Source: Deltaproteobacteria bacterium (GTDB lineage: Bacteria; Desulfobacterota; WTBG01). Taken from it: a DNA stretch of 7,647 nt. The notes under the pieces were generated by a model that saw only the letters and a list, made by a program, of their open reading frames with translations, ran no database searches and was not told the origin of the DNA. Positions 1 through 6,051 of this stretch are shown piece after piece (positions within the stretch are counted from its first letter, which is position 1; every line of letters begins with the position of its first letter). The position numbers and the translations under genes are program-made. The DNA is taken from positions 1 through 7,647 of the forward strand of contig WTBG01000163.1 in assembly GCA_013139225.1 (NCBI GenBank), written 5' to 3'.

Positions 1-749
1 CTATAATTTTACAACTCTATTTCCTGACCTTGTGCGCAGGGTGTATATCAAATTCGGTACAGACGCGCAAGGTAGATGCCCCTGTGATTGATTATGAAAA
101 CATGGTTCCCGTCCCAGGTGGTACATACATCCTGGGTAGTGAGGGGGGTGATTCTGATGAGCTGCCTGCTCATGAAGTAAATATTAAACCTTTCTATATC
201 GATGCCCACGAAGTTACAAACAGGCAGTTCCGGGAATTTTTAAAGGAAACGGGTCACTCTAAACCAGGCTTCTGGCATCCTGATCTTGATCGTCCTGAAG
301 ACCCGGTTGTCGGAGTGAGTTGGTATGATGCTGCAGCATATGCTTCCTGGGCTAACAAACGCTTGCCAACGGAGGCCGAATGGGAATATGCAGCGCGGGG
401 AGGGGCTTTTAATACAAAATATCCCTGGGGAGATGAGCCTGACATACAATATGCTAATTTCAACTCTTTTGGCATAGCACCGGTTAAAAGCTTTAAACCA
501 AATGGATACGAACTGTATGATATGATTGGGAATGTCTGGGAATGGTGCGCTGACTGGTACGGAAGGGACTATTACTCCATGAGCTCAGGGAAAAACCCAA
601 AAGGTCCTGTTATAGGAACTTATAAGGTGCTAAGGGGTGGGGCCTGGTACTCTAGTGGACAGCAGGTGCGGGTTACAAACCGTTACTATTCTCTACCCGA
701 TGACAGAAGTTTTCATGTCGGATTCAGGTGCGTGAGATCATTGAAATGA
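1..749 (+). CDS. FGE-sulfatase (SUMF1-like) domain lipoprotein, 5' partial
   Basis: The protein is a single formylglycine-generating-enzyme-type domain (FGE-sulfatase/SUMF1 fold), about residues 25-237 counted from a TTG at position 30. Family hallmarks are VPGGTYILGS near the start, EVTNRQFREF, VSWYDAAAYASW, RLPTEAEWEYAARGG, GNVWEWCADWY, LRGGAW and the closing GFRCVR. The two active-site cysteines of true FGE (the CxxxxC segment after RGG-[SA]) are absent: the equivalent stretch reads SSGQQVR. A sulfatase-activating activity is therefore unlikely, and a structural or binding role is inferred. The frame is open to the left edge (first full codon at position 3). Upstream of the TTG it encodes a hydrophobic run ending in the lipobox-like CAGC, so the TTG is probably inside a lipoprotein signal peptide and the real start lies before the window. 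It sits 73 bases upstream of the cytochrome operon on the same strand. The domain call is firm; its link to electron transfer is contextual. Confidence 0.9.
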   Translation, partial: IILQLYFLTLCAGCISNSVQTRKVDAPVIDYENMVPVPGGTYILGSEGGDSDELPAHEVNIKPFYIDAHEVTNRQFREFLKETGHSKPGFWHPDLDRPEDPVVGVSWYDAAAYASWANKRLPTEAEWEYAARGGAFNTKYPWGDEPDIQYANFNSFGIAPVKSFKPNGYELYDMIGNVWEWCADWYGRDYYSMSSGKNPKGPVIGTYKVLRGGAWYSSGQQVRVTNRYYSLPDDRSFHVGFRCVRSLK

Positions 750-769
750 TGAGGTTTAACTGTTAAAAC
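741..769 (+). promoter_or_regulatory. candidate sigma70-type promoter for the cytochrome operon
   Basis: TTGAAA at 741-746 matches the -35 consensus at 5 of 6 bases. A 17-base spacer separates it from TAAAAC at 764-769 (4 of 6 for the -10), which is preceded by TG at 761-762 to give an extended -10. The -35 overlaps the end of the FGE-domain gene. Transcription would start near 776, just before the inverted repeat at 780-795. This rests on pattern matching only. Confidence 0.35.
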
Positions 770-779
770 GATTTCTCCG

Positions 780-795
780 TGGTGGATTTCCACCA
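780..795. repeat. perfect 6-bp inverted repeat upstream of the NHL gene
   Basis: TGGTGG at 780-785 and CCACCA at 790-795 are exact reverse complements around the 4-base loop ATTT. No T-run follows (the next bases are TTCTTA), so it does not look like an intrinsic terminator. It lies between the two candidate -10 elements and could be an operator or a 5' leader hairpin. Its role is not shown by the sequence. Confidence 0.45.
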
Positions 796-799
796 TTCT

Positions 800-805
800 T
801 ATAAT
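800..805 (+). promoter_or_regulatory. alternative perfect -10 box (TATAAT)
   Basis: An exact TATAAT lies at 800-805, but no good -35 is found 15-19 bases upstream (CCGTGG at 17). The inverted repeat at 780-795 occupies the -35 region, which would suit an activator-dependent promoter. Initiation near 812 would leave only about 11 bases of leader and would barely include the Shine-Dalgarno at 812-816, which argues against it. Confidence 0.2.
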
Positions 806-822
806 CGCAATGAGGTACAACA

Positions 823-1785
823 ATGGTATATTGCTTACAAAAGAAACCTCTTTTTTTGGTTATGCTGGTGATAATCTTCACGACCTTTTTATCACCTCAT
901 GCGAATGCTTACCAGATTACCCCTGTTCGACATCTCTTTGACATTGAGCATGGATTCCTCCAGCCTAGCGATGTGGCAGTTGGAAAGGACCATCGTATTT
1001 ATATACTGGATGGGGTAAACCACCAGGTTAAGGTGTTTAGTGAAACTGGTACTTTCCTATTTTACTTTGGTGGTAAAGGCTCAGCAAAGGGGCTGTTTAA
1101 ATATCCGCTTGGCATTACAACAGACACCCAGGGTCAGGTATATATAGCAGATACGGGTAACCGACGGGTGCAGCTTTTCACATCTCATGGAAAATTTATT
1201 TCCCATTTTACTATAACCTCTGATACAAAAGAAAAACCGAGCGATCCAGTAGATGTGGCCGTGGACGAGAAACGGAGGCGGTTGTATGTAGTCGACAATG
1301 ACAATCATCACATCTTGGTATATTCCCTTGATGGATTCAGTCTCCTTGGCCGCTGGGGCTCTGAAGGAGAAGGGCGCCAGGAGTTAAGGCATCCTTTTTT
1401 CATAACTGTCGGAAAGGATACATCAGTTTTTGTTGTTGATGTTCTCAACACACGGGTGCAGGTATGGAGCCCGCAAGGCGAGGCGGTAGGCAGCATCGGT
1501 GATTGGGGAGTGGATCTTGGCCAGCTGTACCGACCTAAAGGGGTATGTGTTGATAAGGATAATAATGTGTACGTCAGCGACAGCTACCTGGGTGTCATCC
1601 AGGTTTTCAACCGCTATGGTCATTTTAAATCAGTGTTGGGAATAGAAGAAGGAGATGTAATGAAATGGAAGACACCGGTGGGAATAACCATCGATGATCG
1701 CCAAAGGCTATATGTAGTGGAAATGCTCTCAAACCGGGTGAGGGTATATGATATTTTTAACAAGAACATTCAGGGGAAAGAATAA
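823..1785 (+). CDS. secreted NHL-repeat six-bladed beta-propeller protein
   Basis: An N-terminal signal peptide (residues 1-29: basic KK, a hydrophobic core, cleavage after ANA) exports the 320-residue protein. The rest is six NHL repeats at about 44-84, 91-128, 140-178, 190-228, 236-274 and 283-313. Each has the family pattern of P-x-(G/D)-[IV]-x-[VT] followed by [VL]Y[IV][AV]D and a NxR[VI]-x-V[FW] strand, for example YIADTGNRRVQLF and FVVDVLNTRVQVW. Six repeats are enough for a closed propeller. No CxxCH motif is present, so it binds no c-heme; a scaffold or docking role for the neighbouring cytochromes is inferred. The ATG is supported by GAGGT at 812-816, six bases upstream, and by the signal peptide directly after it. 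It is first in the tight gene block, and its TAA shares one base with the next ATG, so translation is probably coupled. The propeller fold is sure; the binding partner is unknown. Confidence 0.93.
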   Translation: MVYCLQKKPLFLVMLVIIFTTFLSPHANAYQITPVRHLFDIEHGFLQPSDVAVGKDHRIYILDGVNHQVKVFSETGTFLFYFGGKGSAKGLFKYPLGITTDTQGQVYIADTGNRRVQLFTSHGKFISHFTITSDTKEKPSDPVDVAVDEKRRRLYVVDNDNHHILVYSLDGFSLLGRWGSEGEGRQELRHPFFITVGKDTSVFVVDVLNTRVQVWSPQGEAVGSIGDWGVDLGQLYRPKGVCVDKDNNVYVSDSYLGVIQVFNRYGHFKSVLGIEEGDVMKWKTPVGITIDDRQRLYVVEMLSNRVRVYDIFNKNIQGKE

Positions 1786-3656
1786 TGCACACGAGAAATG
1801 TGCTGATGTGGTTGATCACAAGCTGGCTCTTTTTGTGCATATTCTCTCCACCTGTGTTCGCCAGAGACCCGCAAAACTGTCTTTTTTGCCACAAGTACAA
1901 AAGGCTTCGTGCCTATGATGAAAAGGGAGAGCTTCACAATCTTTATGTTGACACACACCTTTTCAATCAATCAATACACCGCAATGTCTCATGTATCGGC
2001 TGTCACAGTGATGTTGAACAAATACCACACAGCAAAACTGAAAAGGTTGACTGCGCCAAGGCCTGTCATCTAGATAAATGGAAAGCCTTCACCGGAGAAA
2101 ATTTTTCACATCGGGAGGTTGCAGAGAACTTACAACAAAGCATCCACGGCGTTAAGCCAGATGACCCTCCAGAAATAGCCGAGTTGAAGCCGGACTGCAA
2201 ATACTGCCACTTAAATGATCTCTATACGCTACCGGAAGAAGTCCCCTCAGAAAAAGTTCTAGCACGATGCCTTAACTGCCATAAGGAAAAGGGGCTCCAA
2301 GAAACCTTCATTCATATCTCCCACCGCTATAAACACAAAACCAGCCGCTCACCTTTAGAAATTGTGGAACTTTGTGCCAGCTGCCATGCGGATGAGGATT
2401 TTTTAAACGCTGTTGGCTTTACCGGTCCAAAGAAAGAGGCAGTGGAAACCTACAAGGAGACGATCCATTATCGTATTCTCCAGTTGGGAGGAAATGATAC
2501 CGCAGAGTGTATCAACTGTCACGCTACTCAAAGCATCCATGACATCAGGCCTCCCTCAGATCCCCAGTCATCAATCCATCCGGATAATCGTTATAAAACC
2601 TGTCAGGCAGAGGGATGTCATCCAGGTGCTGCTGCTAACATTTCTGCGGTAGACAGCCATCTGAGCCGGCATAAGGATAAAGGGCCTGAAATTAAAATCG
2701 TTGAGCTCATTATGGAGGGGGTGATGTTCTGCACCCTGTTTATGCTCTTTACCCTCATGGGCATGGAGACCTACGGGAGACTGAGAAACCGTGATGCCCG
2801 TTTCTTCAGGTGGCTCAGAGTCCCCCAGTTCCTGAAAAAAAGAAACCCTGTTGACAGAAACATTCTGGGAAGCATTCCAAATCTGCACCGGTATGTGAAT
2901 TTCACTCCCAAGGGAGATTATCAACGGTATTCAATCCACATTGTAATCAACCACATGTTGATAGGCATCAGCTTTACTGTGGCTGTGGTCACCGGACTCC
3001 CGCTCTTTTTTCACAACTCTGAACTTTCCTATCAAGTAATCAACCTGATGGGTGGCATTGATGTTACCCGACTTATCCACAGGGTGAACGCAATAGTGTT
3101 TACCCTTGATTGCTCCTACCACTTGCTGGTGCTGCTTTTGGGAACGATCAAAAAACTTTTAAACGGTACCTTTGATATCCGCCGCACCCAGTTCCCACTG
3201 TGGAAGGACTTGAAGGACCTCTACTTTGACTTTCGCTACTTCCTGGGGCTGGAAAAGACGAGGCCAAAAATGGAAAAGTTTATGTACAAGCAGAAACTTC
3301 ACTATCTGGCAATGGTATGGGGTTGTTCGGTGCTGACGCTATCAGGGTGCTGCCTCCTTTTCCCGGAGTTTATGGTGAACTACCTTCCCTTTCCGAAGAT
3401 TTCTTTTAATATACTTAGGCTGATGCATGCTGAGGAGTCGGTGCTCGCGTTTTTGGTAATCACTTTGTGGCACCTGTATAATGTACATACAGCCCCGGGG
3501 CGTTTTCCCATACAGTGGACCTTCTGGAACGGTAAAATTGCCAGGGACCACCAGATTGAAGAACACTTTCTTGAATATGAGCGTCAGGTGAAGGAAGGAG
3601 TTGCCGAATGCGAAGAGGACAGGCTTATAAAGGAGGGACACACCAATGAGAGGTAA
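1785..3656 (+). CDS. fused octaheme cytochrome c / membrane cytochrome b (CbcL-like quinol oxidoreductase)
   Basis: Probably oxidises membrane quinol and hands electrons to periplasmic c-hemes. A signal peptide (1-26, cut after VFA) precedes a periplasmic domain with eight heme sites: CxxCH at 32, 70, 138, 162, 197 and 242, one CX3CH at 90 (CAKACH) and one CX4CH at 273 (CQAEGCH). The C-terminal half has about five membrane helices (306-327, 384-408, 431-453, 505-527, 545-568). Their histidines suit ligands for two b hemes: H385/H390, H432/H446, H506, H548, H563/H568. The arrangement (multiheme c domain followed by a HydB/FdhI-like b domain) matches Geobacter CbcL, which is described with nine c-hemes, so this is a relative and not a clear orthologue. 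The start has AGGGG at 1772-1776, eight bases upstream. The last 11 bases overlap the next gene. Fold and fusion are sure; the direction of electron flow is inferred. Confidence 0.9.
   Translation: MHTRNVLMWLITSWLFLCIFSPPVFARDPQNCLFCHKYKRLRAYDEKGELHNLYVDTHLFNQSIHRNVSCIGCHSDVEQIPHSKTEKVDCAKACHLDKWKAFTGENFSHREVAENLQQSIHGVKPDDPPEIAELKPDCKYCHLNDLYTLPEEVPSEKVLARCLNCHKEKGLQETFIHISHRYKHKTSRSPLEIVELCASCHADEDFLNAVGFTGPKKEAVETYKETIHYRILQLGGNDTAECINCHATQSIHDIRPPSDPQSSIHPDNRYKTCQAEGCHPGAAANISAVDSHLSRHKDKGPEIKIVELIMEGVMFCTLFMLFTLMGMETYGRLRNRDARFFRWLRVPQFLKKRNPVDRNILGSIPNLHRYVNFTPKGDYQRYSIHIVINHMLIGISFTVAVVTGLPLFFHNSELSYQVINLMGGIDVTRLIHRVNAIVFTLDCSYHLLVLLLGTIKKLLNGTFDIRRTQFPLWKDLKDLYFDFRYFLGLEKTRPKMEKFMYKQKLHYLAMVWGCSVLTLSGCCLLFPEFMVNYLPFPKISFNILRLMHAEESVLAFLVITLWHLYNVHTAPGRFPIQWTFWNGKIARDHQIEEHFLEYERQVKEGVAECEEDRLIKEGHTNER
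3631..3636 (+). promoter_or_regulatory. strong ribosome binding site inside the upstream gene
   Basis: AGGAGG, a full Shine-Dalgarno core, lies nine bases before the ATG at 3646 and within the coding end of the cytochrome b/c gene. It fixes the start of the triheme cytochrome and explains how that gene can be translated from an 11-base overlap. Confidence 0.8.
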
Positions 3657-4467
3657 AGGGAAAAAGAGTACCCTCGAGTTGTTTTTGGTGTCTGCATTTA
3701 TTATTGCACTTTCTGCACTGCTGAGTGGTTATCTTACCTTTAAGGTACAGTTCGAACGGCGAAAAGAACCTCAAGAAAAAAAACCCAGAGAGATTTCATA
3801 CCAGACATTTCGTGTAAAAGAGCAGGAACGGATGCAGCTTCACGACCATTTCCATCAGCTTGTGGAAGACATCAATCTTGAAGCATGGGCAAAAAAGTCA
3901 GCATGTATTGCCTGTCACTCCCCTTACCCCCATGGGAAAAACTTGCAGGCAATAGCTGTGATGAACCTGCACACAGAATTTATGACCTGCCACTCCTGCC
4001 ACTTGAAGGTAGGGGAAGGTGAGGAAATACACTTTGGCTGGATAAACCCCACCGGCGCTGAGTCTCAGGCAGAGCCCTATGGGGTTCGCATAGATCCTTC
4101 CACAGGGCTCTTTGCTGAAACAGAAAATCACTTTTCAAAACTGACCCCTCTCAGAAAAACAAATGGAGATTGGAAACCTATCACATCCGAGAAGGGTGTT
4201 GAGACTGCCCTTCGATATATGGATGAACAAGAGAGCTATGCTGAAGAAAAAAAGAAGGAGATTGTAGACAGGCTTCATGAGGGGACAGAGCTTAAGGAAT
4301 TTATACGATGTTCTCGCTGTCACAGTGAAAACGGAGTTATGAATTTCAAGGAGCTGGGTTTTGAACCGACCAGGATAAATCAGCTCCAACAAATGGAAAT
4401 CGGCGGTATGCTGACCAATTATGATACCTTCTATTTTCCTGATATCTTTAAGGAGAAATTCAAATAA
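3646..4467 (+). CDS. membrane-anchored triheme cytochrome c
   Basis: A 273-residue protein with one N-terminal hydrophobic helix (about 11-32) after a basic stretch (RGKGKK) and no convincing cleavage site, so it is probably anchored in the inner membrane with its bulk in the periplasm. Three c-heme sites are seen: CIACH at 87, CHSCH at 115 and CSRCH at 222. The first two are close together. The third follows a long heme-free stretch containing a highly charged, probably helical segment (about 183-215). It is not NapC/NirT-like, since that family has four or more hemes near the anchor and a different spacing. I do not recognise a named family. Its position directly after the b/c fusion and the 11-base overlap suggest it works as a partner or exit subunit of that protein. 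This is inferred from context. Confidence 0.85.
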   Translation: MRGKGKKSTLELFLVSAFIIALSALLSGYLTFKVQFERRKEPQEKKPREISYQTFRVKEQERMQLHDHFHQLVEDINLEAWAKKSACIACHSPYPHGKNLQAIAVMNLHTEFMTCHSCHLKVGEGEEIHFGWINPTGAESQAEPYGVRIDPSTGLFAETENHFSKLTPLRKTNGDWKPITSEKGVETALRYMDEQESYAEEKKKEIVDRLHEGTELKEFIRCSRCHSENGVMNFKELGFEPTRINQLQQMEIGGMLTNYDTFYFPDIFKEKFK

Positions 4468-4479
4468 CCTATAACCATG
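4465..4479 (+). promoter_or_regulatory. in-frame gene junction without a proper ribosome binding site
   Basis: The TAA of the triheme gene (4465-4467) is followed by three sense codons in the same frame and then the ATG of the 12-heme gene (4477). The only Shine-Dalgarno-like bases, AGGAG at 4451-4455, lie 21 bases before that ATG, too far for normal use. Translation of the second gene probably depends on termination and re-initiation by ribosomes leaving the first. The TAA blocks any upstream in-frame start. Confidence 0.5.
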
Positions 4480-6051
4480 GTATATAAAAAGACTTTCTTT
4501 TCCATCATCATTTTATTGTGGTTGCTTCCAAACACGGCAACATCCAAAATAGAGCACCCCAAACAGGCCGATACTGCTAAAGAGTGCGCTATCTGCCACT
4601 ACAGGTGGGTCTCTACCTTTTTCATGGAACACAGGGGAACTCCTCTTACACCTCTTATGGAAGAGCAAGTGGTAGGTGATCAGGAGATGTGCCTTTCCTG
4701 CCATGATGGATCAGTACACGATTCTCGTGACAAGGTCTGCAATGACCCGGGCCACCGTGTAGGCAATATTCCCTCAGACCGTGTGCAAATACCTGAAAAA
4801 TTCCCCCTCGATGAAAATGGTGCCATGCAATGCACCACCTGCCACACCCCCCATGCAATGAAAAGCAAGGAGGGGGTCATAGTAGAATTTTTTATCCGTG
4901 CCCCAAACAAAAATTCTTCTTTCTGCAAGCTTTGCCATATTAAAAACATCGGCGGGAAGACAAAAGGTAATCACCCCATTGATATTTCTGCGACAAGAAA
5001 TCCCCAAGCCATTATTAAGGCTGGTGGAGTACTTGGTACAGACCTACCCAATCAGATTATCTGCGAGACCTGCCACATCCCTCACGGCGGGATAAACAAT
5101 AAGTTCCTGGTGCTCTCAGCTGAAGACCCACATGCTCGCTCCGTTTTATGCGAGGTTTGTCATACCCAAACTCCTGGAATGACGAAAGACCCTTCACTCA
5201 ACCACTTCTCCCACCCCCTTGATCTGCTTCCGGGGAAAGTTGCAAAAATTCCCAAAAAGTGGAGCAATGGAAAGACAGTTACGCTGGGTACCGGTGGAGA
5301 ACTGGTCTGCAGAACCTGCCACAAACCACACTATGCAGCAGACAGGGAGTTTCTTCTTGCTGACTTTAAAGAAAAGGATTCCCTCTGTATTGAATGCCAC
5401 AGAGATCATGCCCGTATTGCAGGTTCACCCCATGACCTGAAGGTTTCTGCTCCGGAGTATATCAATATGCTGGGGGAAACATCTACCCATGCCGGACTTT
5501 GCAGTCCATGCCATTCAGTACACAATGCAAATGAGCAAAAATTCATCTGGTCGGCACCTCTTGGACCATCTAAGCTTGATGGGTGGAATGAGAAATATAC
5601 CTCTGAGGGAAATTTGGTGGTTATGGTATGTACCGGGTGTCACTCAGAGGGAAACGCAGCCGGGAAACAGCTTCCACCGTTTGGACTGCACCCGCGGGGG
5701 CTAGAGATTCCTGAGGACAAGCGTATCTTTGCTAACAAACAACTTCTTGTGGGGGAGCAATTTCCTGTCTATAACGAACGAGGAGAGCTGACGACTGAAG
5801 GAAACATCGTGTGCTCAACCTGTCATAACCCTCATCAGTGGGACCCTCACAACCATACCAATGGACGCGGAGTTCAGGCAGAGGGAAGTGCAACAACCAG
5901 TTTTTTGCGTCCTGATGTGGACAAACTATTTTGTGCCGAGTGTCACGGTGAAGACAGCCTTTTTAAATTTAAATTCTTTCACAGCACTCTCGGAAGGGAA
6001 AAAGCAAAATCTCCTTTTCAACTTAAGCAGAAAGACATAAAAACACAATGA
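4477..6051 (+). CDS. exported dodecaheme cytochrome c (paired CxxCH repeats)
   Basis: A 524-residue protein with an N-terminal export signal (KK, hydrophobic 7-17, probable cut near ATS at 21-23). It has twelve CxxCH heme sites, starting at residues 37, 72, 119, 150, 196, 225, 278, 304, 342, 385, 446 and 487. Most hemes come in pairs of the doubled-CxxCH type: a C-x-TCH-x-PH site, 26-41 residues often containing F-L, then a plain LCxxCH site. Pairs are 119/150, 196/225, 278/304 and 446/487. His-Pro dipeptides before several pairs (166, 246, 405) could supply distal heme ligands. No catalytic domain is seen, so a long-range electron-carrier role is inferred; a periplasmic or surface location cannot be told apart. 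There is no lipobox. The stop overlaps the next start as ATGA. It shares its module with the 15-heme protein that follows. Confidence 0.92.
   Translation: MVYKKTFFSIIILLWLLPNTATSKIEHPKQADTAKECAICHYRWVSTFFMEHRGTPLTPLMEEQVVGDQEMCLSCHDGSVHDSRDKVCNDPGHRVGNIPSDRVQIPEKFPLDENGAMQCTTCHTPHAMKSKEGVIVEFFIRAPNKNSSFCKLCHIKNIGGKTKGNHPIDISATRNPQAIIKAGGVLGTDLPNQIICETCHIPHGGINNKFLVLSAEDPHARSVLCEVCHTQTPGMTKDPSLNHFSHPLDLLPGKVAKIPKKWSNGKTVTLGTGGELVCRTCHKPHYAADREFLLADFKEKDSLCIECHRDHARIAGSPHDLKVSAPEYINMLGETSTHAGLCSPCHSVHNANEQKFIWSAPLGPSKLDGWNEKYTSEGNLVVMVCTGCHSEGNAAGKQLPPFGLHPRGLEIPEDKRIFANKQLLVGEQFPVYNERGELTTEGNIVCSTCHNPHQWDPHNHTNGRGVQAEGSATTSFLRPDVDKLFCAECHGEDSLFKFKFFHSTLGREKAKSPFQLKQKDIKTQ

Noticed and set aside
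2..7. TATAAT near the left edge as a promoter
   Set aside because: It lies within what appears to be the coding sequence of the signal peptide, and no -35 can be seen because the window starts there.
30..32. TTG as the true start of the FGE-domain gene
   Set aside because: The frame stays open to the left edge and encodes a hydrophobic run leading into CAGC, so this TTG most likely codes for leucine inside a lipoprotein signal peptide.
780..795. Inverted repeat as a rho-independent terminator of the FGE gene
   Set aside because: The stem is only 6 bp and no T-tract follows it.
2571..2924. 117-codon open frame on the - strand
   Set aside because: It lies entirely opposite the cytochrome b/c gene, has no recognisable domain, and the + strand protein is clearly real.
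4465..4467. TAA as a recoded (sense) stop that joins the triheme and 12-heme proteins
   Set aside because: The next ATG begins a good export signal, which would be out of place inside a fusion, and no recoding element is seen; kept only as a minor possibility.
3646..4467. NapC/NirT or NrfH-type quinol dehydrogenase
   Set aside because: Only three heme sites, with a long gap before the third; the family has at least four with regular spacing close to the anchor.
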